Shown here piece by piece: positions 10,900 to 21,934 of a DNA stretch of 46,957 nucleotides. Below the pieces are notes generated by a model. The model worked only from the letters and a program-made list of their open reading frames with translations. It did not search any database and had not been told where the DNA came from. The stretch comes from Nemertoderma westbladi. Lineage: Eukaryota > Xenacoelomorpha > Nemertodermatida > Nemertodermatidae. The DNA is taken from positions 1-46,957 of the forward strand of contig JAUCBJ010004499.1 in assembly GCA_032718475.1 (NCBI GenBank). The letters run 5' to 3'. Position 1 is the first letter of the stretch, and each line of letters opens with the position of its first letter. The translations under genes were made by a program, and so were the position numbers.

Positions 10900-12194
10900 T
10901 GACCCAACACATAGAAAGGGGTCAATTGACAAAAAAATGGTTTTTAACTTTTTGTTGGTTTTATATAGATAATTTAACGGAGAATTTCCCATTGAAAACC
11001 ATTTGTTAATATCTCTTTTCGTTTTTGAGTTATTGTAGATTTAGTAAGACAAGGTTCTGAGATAATTTCATAGCAACATTCTGAGAAAATTCGATTTAAA
11101 ATTTTCAAACCTTCCCGCCATTTTCAGAAAACGCTGTGATTTTTCAAACATCATTTGAACATTTCTGAATGGAATGGATATTCAATAACATCAACATAAT
11201 TATAGCATTGGAAGTTTCCATGGACAGTTATTTAATATATTTTGTCAGTTTTAAGGTTTGACAGATTCTTTACATGTATGTTTGTCTGTCTGTATGCATA
11301 CCCTTATCTTATTTTGTCTATGAAATAATAAAGAAATTGCAATACCTAGTCAAAATATTTACTACCGGGGGATTTTTTGGTCGGTAATCTTTTTATGGTG
11401 TCAGTTTTAATGTGTGTCAGAATCTACACGGTCAGTATGTTTGTATGTCATTCTGTTTGTCTGTATATATGTATGTATGTCTGACTAACAGACATACATA
11501 TAAACATACAGTTAAGATGTTGTTAAACGTAAAAACTGATATCGGAAATAACTTCACCGACCTAGAAAACCCCCATAACCATATTTTAGTAAGGTTAAAT
11601 GATTTTCTTAATTTTTTGACGGACATACATACAGACAAACAGACTGACTGACATACAGACGTACACATAGAGACAGACAGTCAAGATATCGTAAACATGA
11701 AAAACTGGCATCGAAAATGGATTCACCGACCTGGAAAACCCCGCAGAGTCATATTTTTGTAAAGTTAAATTAAATTATTCTTTCAATTTTTTCACTCACA
11801 TACATACAGACAAACAGACTGAGCGACAAATAGACAGACATACATAGAAAAAAAAGACAATTAAGATGCTCTCAAACGTAAAAACTGATATCAGAAATGA
11901 GTTCGCCAACCTAGAAAACCCCTATAGCCATATTTTGGTGAGGTTATATGATTTTCTTTATTTTTTGACTGTCAAACAGACAGACAAACAGACAGACAAA
12001 CAGACAGACAGACATTTTCTGTAGGTACTGTAACCTTAGAAGTTATTTTTTTGGATTCTACGTTAAATTTCGATCTTAAATCAATAAAAAAATGAAATTT
12101 ACATTTTTTTTTGTTTTCTATGATTTTTTCATATATTTGAAATTTCTGGAAAATGAGATTATTTGAAATTGACCCCTTTCTATGTGTTGGGTCA
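10900..12194. mobile_element. 1.3 kb TIR element with internal tandem repeats
   Basis: A 28-bp perfect inverted repeat bounds it: TGACCCAACACATAGAAAGG (continuing GGTCAATT) at 10900-10927, with its complement at 12167-12194. Immediately outside the left end, GGGTCAGT (10884-10891) pairs with ACTGACCC across 6 bp, giving an extra hairpin at that border. No target duplication is clear. The interior holds three diverged tandem units and GACA-rich microsatellite; no transposase. It abuts a LINE relic on the right. Confidence 0.75.
11505..12015 (+). repeat. three-copy tandem repeat of about 180 bp with GACAGACA/ACATACAT tracts
   Basis: Units begin near 11510, 11685 and 11865. Each reads about TAAGATGYT..AAACGTAAAAACTG, then CCRACCTRGAAAACCCC, CATATTTT, a T-rich stretch, and a GACAGACAAACAGACTGA-type microsatellite. 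Short frames on both strands here are by-products of the repeats. Confidence 0.85.
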
Positions 12195-12204
12195 CTGTAA
12201 AAGA

Positions 12205-13005
12205 GAAGATCTTACGATAGTCTACAAAGTAAAAATCGAACAAACGAAAATATCAACAAGGTTGAGAAAGCTAAGGAAGATCTTAAATTGGCCTACAACA
12301 TCAGCCAGAAGTACATACAGGACAAGATTGAAGAATTTACAACTGCTCACACACAGCAACAATCAAGACTTACCTGGTAAACTGTAAATTAGGTTTCTGG
12401 TCGGAAAAGTTGTACTAAGGGGCGCCTCAAAGCTGATAGTCCTGAAGAACGTGTTGGGAAATGGAAATATCACTTCAACAACTTGCTTGGGCAGCCACCA
12501 AACATCGAGGTCAGCCCTACAAGGAAAATATATGACAAGACACTACCTATAGAAACAGGGGACTTCATACCTGCCGAACTCCAAATAAGCATTAAAAGCA
12601 TGTCCAATCATAAAGCGAGTGTATTAGATGAAACCCCTACAGGAGTATGGAAAACAGGAGTGCTAAACATACCATTATTGGATATTAGATGTATGGATGT
12701 TGAAATGGGAAAAGCCAAGACCAATTTGGAATAATGGTCAACTAAAGCCTCTCACTAAGAAAGGAGACCTCGGTGTACCAACAAACTACTGTATCATGGG
12801 ATCTGTCTGGTTGTGGTAGCTCCAAAAATATACAACAAAATGATTCTATATAGAATTAGACCTCACATAGAGAAACTGCTGGTTAAGAACCAAGACGGAT
12901 ATCGACCAAATAGATCAACAATAGCTCAGATACTTGCGCAACGGAGACTGATTGAGGGAATTAAGTCAAAGAATCTCCCCGCTGTCTTCCAAGTCAGCTG
13001 ACGTA
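12205..13005 (+). pseudogene. LINE relic: RT N-terminal region
   Basis: Degenerate plus-strand non-LTR retrotransposon fragment. Frames at about 12380-12730 give ADSPEERVGKWKYHFNNLLG and IKSMSNHKAS, typical of the linker before LINE RT domains. At 12813-12995 a frame reads KIYNKMILYRIRPHIEKLLV, then NQDGYRPNRSTIAQILAQRR and LIEGIKSKNLPAVF, the finger/palm start of RTE-like RTs. It stops before the catalytic YADD region and is broken by frameshifts and stops. It begins right at the border of the TIR element. Dead copy. Confidence 0.75.
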
Positions 13006-13813
13006 GTTTATTAATCAGTTTGGTTGTTCTCGAGACTCGACTGAAGGAGAGTAACACTGACAGAACGAAAACACCAGATAGCAGATAAGGAAGTCTACAA
13101 AAAACTGTTTGTAAAAAAACTTTTATACAAAACCTGTATGCAGAAAAAAATACTTGTACTAAAAAACTGTTTTATACAAAAACTGTTTGTAGAAAAAACT
13201 ATTTGTACAAAAAAACGTTCAGATAATGTCGTTTAAGGCTATGCAAACCTTTTATAAAGGAATCACATGGACTATCTATACAATATGAATTATACATACA
13301 ACCACTGGCGGCGTCAAAGACAGCAATTATTATAACACATACAGTAATAGTACTGATTTAGTAACTGCGGCACACTTTGGTAGCCTCCATTTTATTTCAA
13401 TTATCGTTTCAGATTATGAACTGAGCTTATAATATGATAGTAATTACAATAGAAGCACTGTATAGCTTCGATGTGAGGTCTGTATTGAATTTCTCCCCAT
13501 CCTGACTTTGGGAAGGATTAAAATGCGAAGTGCGGAAGGGTTAAGTGTAAAAAAAAATACTAAAATAACTACTGTAATATCATTACAGTAAATGCCACCA
13601 TGGAATACTACTGTAGATAGCGAAATATGTACGTGTAGTATTAAACAATACAAAAAGGAACGAAAAATTCAATAAATATATCCGTTGCCATGGAAACGAG
13701 CACAATCACCCCGATTTTTTATTAAAAAATTAGACCCGTAAATCGACTTTGAGTGTTCCGTTGTGAGCTTAAAATCCGGCGATATTTTCTCAACATGACT
13801 GCACATTACATAC
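13006..13813. other. intergenic, with a degenerate A-rich tandem repeat
   Basis: At about 13080-13220 AAAAACTGTTTGTA / ACTTTTATACAAAA-type words repeat roughly every 33 bp. Nothing else is recognised. Confidence 0.5.
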
Positions 13814-13845
13814 TTAGGCCTACTGTAGTACTACTGTAGGCCTAA
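13814..13845. repeat. short palindrome TTAGGCCTAC...GTAGGCCTAA
   Basis: Ten-base perfect inverted arms separated by 12 bases (TGTAGTACTACT). TAGGCCTA words recur throughout the window. Confidence 0.8.
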
Positions 13846-13949
13846 ATACAATGTAAAACACCATAATGAGTAATGACTACAGTATATGAATAATATAATG
13901 ACAGTATGAATAAATATTATAGTTTCATTTTCTGATGACACGAACAAAC

Positions 13950-14250
13950 CCCCCCCCCCCCCCCCCCCCCAACATTTTTTACAAATCTTTATCACATTGC
14001 TTGAAATTTGAAACACAACTAGTTCAACTCGCTGTGGTTGTTACCATGGAGCCGGAATTTTCGATTTTGCCTTTAAATTTTTATATAAGTGGTTTGTGAA
14101 ACCGTACTCTTTGAATCGCGGCCATTTTTCAAATAAGTCGTAATTTATATTATTGGAAAGCTTGCGTTGCGAAATTCCAAATATTTAACACAAAATTTCG
14201 TGGAGAAACAGCTGAGATATAGGCGCTAAAATATTGCAAGAATTATCGTT
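13950..14250 (+). repeat. poly-C-headed repeat, single diverged copy
   Basis: About 22 C, then ACAAATCTTTATCAC, TTGAAATTTGAAACA and later CAGCTGAGATATAGGCG. The order and words match the arm at 39806-40116 (poly-C, ACAAATCTTAATGAG, GAAATTTGAAACAGAG, AGCTGAGATATGAGCG), so this is an old relative without a visible partner arm. Confidence 0.6.
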
Positions 14251-15940
14251 CGCTAGGGGATAATTATTCCATTTAAATAAATAACATTCTAGAACGTATT
14301 ATTTATCTCATGAGTAGGTGTGCAGTGCTGTAAGAACAGTATGCCCAAGGTGTCCTCAACTATAAACTCCTAAACTGGGTATGCCTATAGGCCAACACCA
14401 TGTTTTAGAATTTAGTGTTGCTGAGTTATGGGCATTTAAATGTTGCAGGTATAAGCTGCTGCTTCCAGTACATGCCATTTATTATTTATATACTACAGTA
14501 CTGTAATTTTGTGGTTATAATACTGTATTGGGCACATCGCACTTCTATAATAACCGGGATTGTTATTTGCATTATCAGTATACTGTAGTTTGTATGAATA
14601 CAGTTTGAAATTAATGGAATATTAGTTGAGTGCGCGGTTTCTCGAGACTGGGTAGGACCAATTATAGAGTTGTCAAACTTAAGCATATGACAAGTATTTA
14701 ATATCAATAAACACAACATTAGCCGAAGCCAGCCTAGTGCGCATCCATTCACCCGCTGGATATACCCAGGAGACTGGATTCGGAGGGCTTAGATTTCTAT
14801 TGCAGTGTAAGCTTACTGTATTATTCGATTGATCGTTAATAAATAATTTCTGACCAATATTATTCACTTTCGGGAAATATTAACAGTTCCTTTAGGACGT
14901 GGCGCTCTATCTAGGTAAACAGAGATATGACTTATACTAAACACAACGGTAAGACGGTAAGGCTTATGATTCACGTATGAGGCGCATTCTTTAGGAAATG
15001 CTTAGTTATCAGCCACAATCATGCACACTACCGGTAACGCACAATACTGCACACTAATCTGCCGACCGTCAATGAATTTTATCATACATAAAGAGAACAG
15101 CAATTGACTCATGTAGTGCCTATCAAATAGCATTAAATTCACTACAAACCACGATAATATAAGTCGCAATCGCTATATGTAACCTGTCTCTCTAACCTGT
15201 AGTGTATCAAGAAAATTGGGAAATTTGGGTTATTTATCGATGTTCTCCAAATAATAATATTCAACCAACTGATACAAATAATGACAACAGTAAAAAGCAT
15301 TAAGACGGTAGGTTAAGATTATAACAATATAAGATTGTACCGCTGCGCTACTGCGCTGATAAGACTGTAAGACTGATAACAGTTATACGCTCTATAATCT
15401 AAGCCTACTAATGTTTCTTCTCAAGTCTGAAACGAATTGACTCCAGAGCCGGTGTTCTTGGCCTAGATAGAAACAACAAAACTATAACACAGAAAACTAT
15501 AAGACTGAACACTCCTAGCACGATCTGTAGAATATCTCCACATCGACAGTAAAATTCGCCCTGATTGGCTGTTAAGCTAAACAAAGAACCATGTGTCCAA
15601 CGGCCGTTTCCATGCCAGCAACCAGCTGTTAGATGTCGTAATCTGAATCATCAAGGCTACACTGTGCTAGAGGATTTGACGCATTGCGGGTTTTGTGCCT
15701 TGCCATGTCCGCCAAAGCACACATATAGAAGAATGACTTTTATGTCCGTTAAAACACCTACAACGGTACTTTGCGGGCAAGGGGACTGATTATATCCGCA
15801 AAAGCTTTTACACAAACGGAGTAACAGCTTTTGTGGGTAGGGGGGCCTATGCATTGCCTGTGTGAGATACATACCTGAGAGTTTGGAATTGATGACTCTC
15901 TTAGTGCTTTCCTCCTCAGGCAAGTCTGTTTCGCCCGGTT
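14251..15940. other. long stretch without a recognisable gene
   Basis: Several short frames on both strands (for example around 14486-14752 and 15565-15923) overlap each other and resemble no family I know. I cannot support a gene here. Confidence 0.4.
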
Positions 15941-15944
15941 AGGT

Positions 15945-16310
15945 GTAAATGGTTGGAAGGCCCACTATGAAAAGCTCCCCAATAATAATGACAGCGTATT
16001 GTTCGATAACTTTAATGAAGTTGAAGTGTCTGAGTATCTGTACTCCCAGATATTCCCATTGGCGATATCATCTTTGATGAAGTTAAGGCTGCTGCAAAGA
16101 GCATTAAGAGCAAACGTGCCAGTAGAGTAGATGGCGTCCCCGCCCTGAGGTCTTTAAAATACCTGAGTGTTTAAAGCTCATCTATCCCATCATAGTAGAC
16201 ATGTACCGAACAACAAGAGTCCCACAATAAATGGAAACAAATAAGTTTGTGTCAGTTCCCAAAAATGCCAATCTAACATTCTACAGATATTACAGTGTTA
16301 TATGATCGCG
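15945..16310 (+). pseudogene. LINE relic: RT N-terminal region (second copy)
   Basis: Frame-shifted plus-strand fragment. Readable pieces include VNGWKAHYEKL, then FDEVKAAAKSIKSKRASRVD (about 16072-16131, the usual region ahead of the first RT box), LKLIYPIIVDMYRTTRVPQ (about 16170-16228) and NKFVSVPKNANLTF, whose order matches LINE RTs of the same broad group as the 12.2 kb relic. Stops interrupt it. It ends before the catalytic core. Confidence 0.7.
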
Positions 16311-16502
16311 TTTCTGTTGCTCATTTAATTATTTTCCTACATCAACAACAGAGATTGGCGCCGGTCTAATTGCATCAGATTTAGATCGGGATTTATCTCT
16401 CCCATTTCCATGGGATTTCGTCACCCATATTGAATCCCTATCAGAGATCAGATGATAGCCATGCTGCAACATGTTACATTGCGAGATTTTAATTCACTGC
16501 TA

Positions 16503-16822
16503 AGGCAAGGGAACATTCTAAATTCGATTTAATCATTCAGAATAATTCAGATTTAATAGTAATTGATCCTTTTGATTCACAACTTGTGCAGATGATTTTG
16601 CAGTTTTTACATTTTGCAATGATTTGTAGTTCAACCGCTGATATGTTTAAACAGGCAGCAGCGGAAAGATCGCAGATTTCACATCCAAAACAGTTATTAT
16701 TTCCAACCGCTTCTTTTGTAGCAATGTGGACAGGAATTATCTTTAGTGCAATTCAAGGAGTGATTTTCAAATTCAGACTTATCAACGAAAAGTGCGGAAC
16801 ACATACTGTATATCGCAGCTAA
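16503..16822 (+). pseudogene. unidentified 106-codon open frame, possibly part of a decayed gene
   Basis: After a stop the frame stays open from 16503 to the stop at 16820-16822 without an early ATG. It contains KFDLIIQNNSDLIVIDPFDS, then a hydrophobic part LVQMILQFLHFAMICSS and another FVAMWTGIIFSAIQGVIF. The sequence just upstream also reads protein-like in shifted frames (about 16345-16500). It could be a broken host gene, an exon, or a transposon protein. I do not recognise it. It follows a LINE relic and precedes the BEL element. Confidence 0.3.
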
Positions 16823-16904
16823 ACAGCTTAGACATAAGACATATCAATACATTTTGAGGTGGCTGCTTTAGAGTTTTTCCGATCGCCCATATTATAATAA
16901 TTAA

Positions 16905-17041
16905 TACAGTATAATGTGTATAATATACAGTATTTATCATGTATTCTCGCTTATTCTCAAATCTGATTGGCTAAACAATAGGGTGATATAACTGTTTATC
17001 ACAAGTTCGCACTTATTTTTAGAGGTTGATATATTATACAC
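16905..17041 (-). repeat. diverged GATATATC hairpin-family fragment split by the BEL insertion
   Basis: Read on the minus strand it gives AAGTGCGAACTTGTGATAAA, then CAGTTATATCACC, close to AAGTTCGAACACATGTGATAAA at about 36048 and the start of the 37.4 kb hairpin. The segment next to the LTR (GTTGATATATTATACAC) joins 34551 once the BEL element and one TSD are removed. Confidence 0.5.
17037..17041. repeat. target-site duplication TACAC (left)
   Basis: The five bases TACAC directly left of the LTR match 34546-34550 on the other side. Confidence 0.9.
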
Positions 17042-17090
17042 TGTTAAACAAACTACCCCGGCCTAACCAATAAAGACACAAAACTGCTCT

Positions 17091-17096
17091 ATTTAT
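17091..17096 (-). promoter_or_regulatory. possible LTR polyadenylation signal AATAAA
   Basis: AATAAA on the element strand about 50 bp before the LTR end (TTTATT on the plus strand). A second AATAAA lies at about 17504. Which one is used cannot be told from sequence. Confidence 0.35.
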
Positions 17097-17889
17097 TAGA
17101 CAGGGCAATCAGGAGCGTATTATTGCTAATGTGAGGGGCTGCTAAATACAAAACCGCTACTTACCGTTAGATGGCGCTAACCTGCCGTCCGCTAATATGT
17201 TTTACTAATTTTCTACGGCTCCTGCTAATTTCTTGTTCCTTTCTCTACCAATTACTCGATAGAGAGCTAACTGTTCGAATATATGAGCCACGCGGGAATA
17301 ACCAAAACAACAAACCCGAATCGGCTCCCTAAGCTGACTTAAAACGAGTGTGAGAGGTTTTACACTCAGAGTATATTCTTACACCTAATCTTACTGTTAA
17401 AGTACGCCAATGCCTACGTCTTTTCTAATCGCGAATACTGGGGGTTCCCTAACGGAATGTGTGAATGCGAGAATATTTAAAATAATCAAAGTGGTACAGT
17501 GTTTATTAGGGCTAATACCTATAGTGGGACTAAACTTGTCTGCGGCTGGCTTTAGGCCAGCAAATTACTAATGCGTTTTGCGTACTGAATACTGCTATCT
17601 AGCTTATTGCCCGCTAATTCAAATAACCGCTCAGCGTAAATAGTTTACGGTACTCTAATTATTACCTTAGCTACTCTCCGCTATGCTGCGTACTAATTCT
17701 TAATTTTACTAATTAATTACAGTCACAAATATGTAACAGCCTAAAATACTGTATTACTTTGACCTAATCAGTAATTATTTACAGTAAACTAAGAGATAGA
17801 AATCAATCAAAGGGAAAAGAGCGCCTATCTAAGCATTCGTAATCTTAGGCACACTTTAGTAACACACCAATCAGCGTCAGCAATCACAG

Positions 17890-17992
17890 CTCGCAATGCG
17901 CGATTCACAATTGTACAATCCGCAATGCACGCAATTAGCAATTACACATTCGCAATACATTATTCGCAATACATGCAATTCGCAATTGTAAA
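17890..17992 (-). promoter_or_regulatory. array of ATTGCGAAT-like words in LTR
   Basis: About eight ATTGCG/TTGCGNAT words occur in 100 bp, resembling C/EBP-type half sites (family consensus TTGCGNAA). The duplicate in the other LTR is at about 33306-33406. A regulatory role is inference. Confidence 0.4.
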
Positions 17993-18738
17993 GCACGCAG
18001 ACCTCTCCCGGGTACATCTAGGCTTCCTAACTAACCCAATTCCTGCCCCCCTAATACTAAATAGAGACAAAACCTGGATCATCAGCCCCCTAATTACTGT
18101 ACCAGCGAGCTGCCCCCACGCTACAATGCAAATTGCCCGACCGCAACGGTGACCCCCCGCCAGCGTTGCTCGCCTTTGAATCCTCCGCTCCCTTCGTCGC
18201 TAACCCCCCGATGTGCCCACCGCCCACTGGCGCCTTAGCCCTCCATTATGCTAATAGCTACCGTAGCGGCGCATGCAAATCACAAAGTCTGACAGTCTCA
18301 GAAATCCCTTAGGATTATTGCGCAGAAAGGAATCACATAGAACCATTAATCAAAAGGTAGAAATCATAGTTCCAGTTGTAATTTGCAGTAATCGAAGGAA
18401 TTAATTGAGAAACACAATCAAGAGTAATCGCACTAGCAAATCATTTTGAGATTAATCGAAAAAGCAAATTGCAGAAATACGCTAAAATATCCGTCAAAAT
18501 TGAATAGAGACAGCTCAGCAAGTACAAGGTGATAGCAGATCATGTGAGGTGTCATGTGAGGCTCTACCGGCACACCGCCAATTTATAGGTGATCCGGATG
18601 GGGTGATGCAATAGGGTGACTCAATCGCTCTCCTATTGGCTCTCCAGTCCGTGCTAGCATTAGACCAACCTGGAAGCAGTTAGTCCAATAAGGAGGCCGG
18701 ATTGTAGCCCTATTGCCTGCCCAAACCTCAAATTATTA

Positions 18739-18748
18739 CCATATATGG
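18739..18748. promoter_or_regulatory. CArG box CCATATATGG in 3' LTR
   Basis: A perfect SRF-type CArG element inside a longer palindrome TTACCATATATGGTAA. Its twin is in the 5' LTR at the same offset (1697). Confidence 0.5.
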
Positions 18749-19704
18749 TAATGGTTCACGTCCCTGGCTGCTGAGTGGCCAGGACAGCGTCCCTATATGC
18801 TAGCCCTATTGATGCTAATATCAGCAAGCACAAAATCCAGGGTCCGAATAAACTCGCTACCCTGGAACTATCTACATATATCCTAATACAAAATTACGTA
18901 GGTAGGGCTACATACTATACAAAATGGATGGATTCAAATATATGGGTGTTTCGATTTCCCTATCTAAATACTACTGCGTTATTATGCCTTATCTAAAATA
19001 TTATGCTGCACAACGGACTAATATTACATACAGTATAACGGACTAATATTGTGTACAGTATAACGGACTAATATATTATACTGCATAATGGCTAATAATG
19101 TGGATACAGCGCCATATACCGTAACACCGCTCCAAGGGAAATCATATAATGTTTCCCTCCAATTGTAGAAGAGTATAAGGTGATGTATACAAAACAAAAT
19201 AAATTTCTTCCAACTAATCTAAATACTTGATACTATAAATCCTACTATTTACAAATATTGCTATAGATATTGCATAATGAATCGCATACAAATTAAATTT
19301 ACAAAATATTATCTCTCATTGTTAACGATTATTACATACAAATTAAATTTACAAAATATTGTTTCTCGTTCGTACTACATAATGATTACTACATACAAAA
19401 TTAAATTTACAAAATTTTACTTCCTTTATTTATTTACAAATTGACGGTCTACCTATTGAAATGGAACATGGCTAGGACAATGTCCCCCATTTCCCATCTC
19501 AAATTAACGATCAACATTAACAAGATAAACTAAATATAAACGTATTTGAGGCTAAATTTTTAACTAAATTGCATTAAAGGCCGATAATCAAATTAAATAT
19601 AAAATACGTAATAATTTCTTTCATTTTCGGACTTTACTTAATTTCTTATAAAAAACGCAAATCACCTTGGTTTGATGATTGCTCAGGTAAGTGATAGGAG
19701 TAAG

Positions 19705-19721
19705 CCAAACCCGCGGGTTTG
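19705..19721. repeat. BEL palindrome copy 1
   Basis: CCAAACCCGCGGGTTTG. The stem extends outward: GGAG/CTCC (19697/19723) and AAGTGAT/ATCACTT (19689/19730). In one frame it encodes KPAGL. Confidence 0.85.
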
Positions 19722-19938
19722 TCTCCCCAATCACTTCCTTTGCCTCTTTCAATAAACTTTAGAGCAAATAAAGTCATATACACAAAATCAAATATAGTTA
19801 AAGTATTTACTATTTCCAATCGGACTACAAAATAAAAGTATTTCCTTTCAATATTTTTCGGCCTTCGAAAATAAAATTCTAAAACATGGATACGACTAGT
19901 GTATATGAGTCCAGTCGAATGATTGATCAAAACCTACG

Positions 19939-19967
19939 ATATACATCAGAGCGACGATGATGTATAT
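19939..19967. repeat. hairpin A: TATACATCA-GAGCGACGA-TGATGTATA
   Basis: Ten-base-pair stem with loop GAGCGACGA. Hairpin B at 21576-21602 has the same loop and a stem with a compensated pair change. Confidence 0.8.
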
Positions 19968-21568
19968 GTCTAGAGTTTGTCGCTCCGTGATATTATAGTC
20001 TCATCGGCTAGCTCCTGGGTCTCTCGGGCTCGCTCCCCTCTCCAGATACACCAGTCTCGCTTTCGTCCTTCTGGGCTCCTCCCCGAGGCGCACCCACGAG
20101 GCGGACGTGTTTCCACCACCCCTGGGGCCAGTCTGACTGATGTTATTATCAGACCGGGCCGGAGGGTGGCCTGATGCTTCCCGGGTTCTGTTTTCGGTCC
20201 CCCGATCACACCAGCACAGCTCGTCGAACGTGTAGCCAGTCGGGCGGCTACTGTCAACTTACTGTGGCCTGACTGTACATTGAGCCAACTCAGAGAGTCA
20301 ACCGGCAGGTGGACCAGTCGATAGCGATCGAGCACCAAGGTCGCCCTTGGGCCTAACCGACGGTCTTGTCCCATGTGGGCTTGCGCTACCCAACATGGAA
20401 TTTTGACTCGTTTTCACCTGCCTCGCCGGCAGTATTGAAAAGACAATACTGTCTGTAGCTCAAAAGCTACTGAACAAGTAACCACTTACCAGTCACTGTA
20501 CACGTGTACTCAACAGATGTTCACAATATCAAGTACACCAATTGGACACATACCATGCACACACAGAGGACATAATCGGTAAAGACAAAATCGGGGTCAA
20601 AATCGGGAGGGACTAGTTGTATCGATTAGAGAGAACATGAGAGTCGAGAGTACCTTATTTTGCCGTCAGGGCAAAATAACTTTGTGCGCACAAAGTATGC
20701 TGGGGCGCAGTAAAATATGGTCCTACTAATACCAGCGGTGTCTGGGCCAACTGGCAAGGTTTCCCACACTCACTCGCAGTGGCCATACATACAATCACGT
20801 GTACTCACGCACCCACAGCAACAGAAAACTCAAAGGCCCAAACAAATCCCAAAAACCAATCAGCTGAACATGGAGACAATAACATATAGTATCAAAAAAA
20901 CGGAACAGCTGATGGTCAAAAGGAACCCATCCGAGCCCCAAGCAACTGCCACTGATCGCCCACATACAAAACACAATTCACACCACATGACACCACAAAT
21001 CACACCATGCCACCACCCCTACTGTGTACAGGACTGGCAGTACGGCAACATGCCGACTAGACGGTACCACGGCACCATGTCGATTCATGGTTCGCTAGAC
21101 ACGAGGGCCTTCAGTATCTCCCTTGCACTTTGTCTACTGATTTAACGTGCCCCCAGACCCTCACGAGTCTGCCGCCGCCTGTTGGGAGCACCCCTATAGA
21201 GACCTCACCTCTTTAGGTACCCCCTGTAGACTCTGTTGACGGCGTCCTTGAGGCGTCACTTCCCGGAACCGGCGACGACATTCCCTGGGCACTGACTATC
21301 TCCTGACTGGTGCTCCTCCCTCGGCCTCGTCCCATTTGCCGTGTCCCTGTGGGCGCCTCCGCCAACTCCTCTTTCTTCAACTATAGAATGGAGCTGTTCG
21401 TCCTTGGCTTGACGCTTGCCAATGACTCCTCCTTCTGGTACTTGCCGCGAGCTGTGAGCTCCGGCTGTTGTCGCTGTGGGCGCGGCGGTCCTGATCCTCC
21501 ACTCGTTCAGAGGTCAATGACCCCAAACGAGTCTCCTTAGGCCGCCAATTGTGCGCTGGGTAATAAAT

Positions 21569-21934
21569 CTAGACGTATATATCAGAGCGACGATGATATA
21601 TAAAGGATTGGACAGATTCGGGCTTAATAATACGTGCGTCGAAACTTCCCGAAATAATTTGGAGTAAATATCGTATAAACCGTGGATCGTGGGTGTGGTT
21701 AGTAGACGGATGGATGGCGCGAATCTCGTCTGGATACTCAGGCGTGAGTTTCCTCTCCTGGTGAAGTGAAGTAAACGCAGTCCAGGGACTCGAGAGCTCC
21801 AAACCCGCGGGTTTGGTACCCGAGTCCCGCGCCGCTTCGCGCCGCGCCTCTAGATCCTTATAGGCTCGGTACAGCGAAATGGCCGCCGCCGTGTCTATGC
21901 CGTGTCGAACAGGGTTTAATCTCCGTATACGGAT
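21569..21934 (-). CDS. BEL accessory frame b (unidentified, no ATG start)
   Basis: A 121-codon minus-strand frame, open from just after a stop at 21935-21937 to TAG at 21569. It contains RHGIDTAAAISLYRAYKDLE, then palindrome copy 2 read as KPAGL, and ends in HRRSDIYV over hairpin B. Its 5' part overlaps frame a in another phase, and the two read like one protein broken or shifted at about 21900. It lies downstream of pol where some LTR elements carry env or accessory genes, but no signal peptide or membrane segment is visible. Family unknown. Confidence 0.35.
   Translation of the reverse strand: MRIRRLNPVRHGIDTAAAISLYRAYKDLEARREAARDSGTKPAGLELSSPWTAFTSLHQERKLTPEYPDEIRAIHPSTNHTHDPRFIRYLLQIISGSFDARIIKPESVQSFIYHRRSDIYV
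21576..21602. repeat. hairpin B: TATATATCA-GAGCGACGA-TGATATATA
   Basis: Same loop as hairpin A, 1.64 kb away. One stem pair changed from C-G to T-A while complementarity was kept. Confidence 0.8.
21799..21816. repeat. BEL palindrome copy 2
   Basis: Perfect palindrome CCAAACCCGCGGGTTTGG with outer stem GGGACTCG/CGAGTCCC (21785/21821). Confidence 0.9.

Larger units (their letters stand above)
17042..19126 (-). repeat. BEL 3' LTR (2085 bp)
   Basis: Aligned by eye to 32456-34545. Differences: CTTACCG vs CTTACCA near 17164, CAGTCTC vs CAGGCTC near 18296, AAACTCG vs AAACTTG near 18853, and a 5-bp indel near 18816 (present in the right copy). It contains a CArG box, an array of ATTGCGAAT-like words and a hairpin CCAGGGT...ACCCTGG (about 18837-18865). 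Confidence 0.95.
19127..21568 (-). other. BEL 3' region, no confirmed gene
   Basis: About 2.4 kb between the accessory frames and the 3' LTR. The first 800 bp next to the LTR are AT-rich with three ACATACAAATTAAATTTACA-like repeats (about 19280-19420). From about 19970 to 21560 the sequence is clearly GC-richer and carries short frames on both strands (for example 19970-20374 minus, 20717-21145 plus) that I do not recognise. A weak purine stretch GGAGCGG lies next to the LTR on the element strand in place of a clear polypurine tract. Confidence 0.5.

Noticed and set aside
11412-11668. Cysteine/serine/valine-rich frames on both strands
   Set aside because: They read through GACAGACA and ATGTATGT microsatellite units.
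15565-15923. Overlapping cysteine-containing frames on both strands
   Set aside because: No start in good context, no family resemblance, equal openness of both strands.
19970-20374. 134-codon minus-strand frame in the BEL 3' region
   Set aside because: Overlaps a plus-strand frame of similar quality, no recognisable motif; could be chance in GC-richer DNA.
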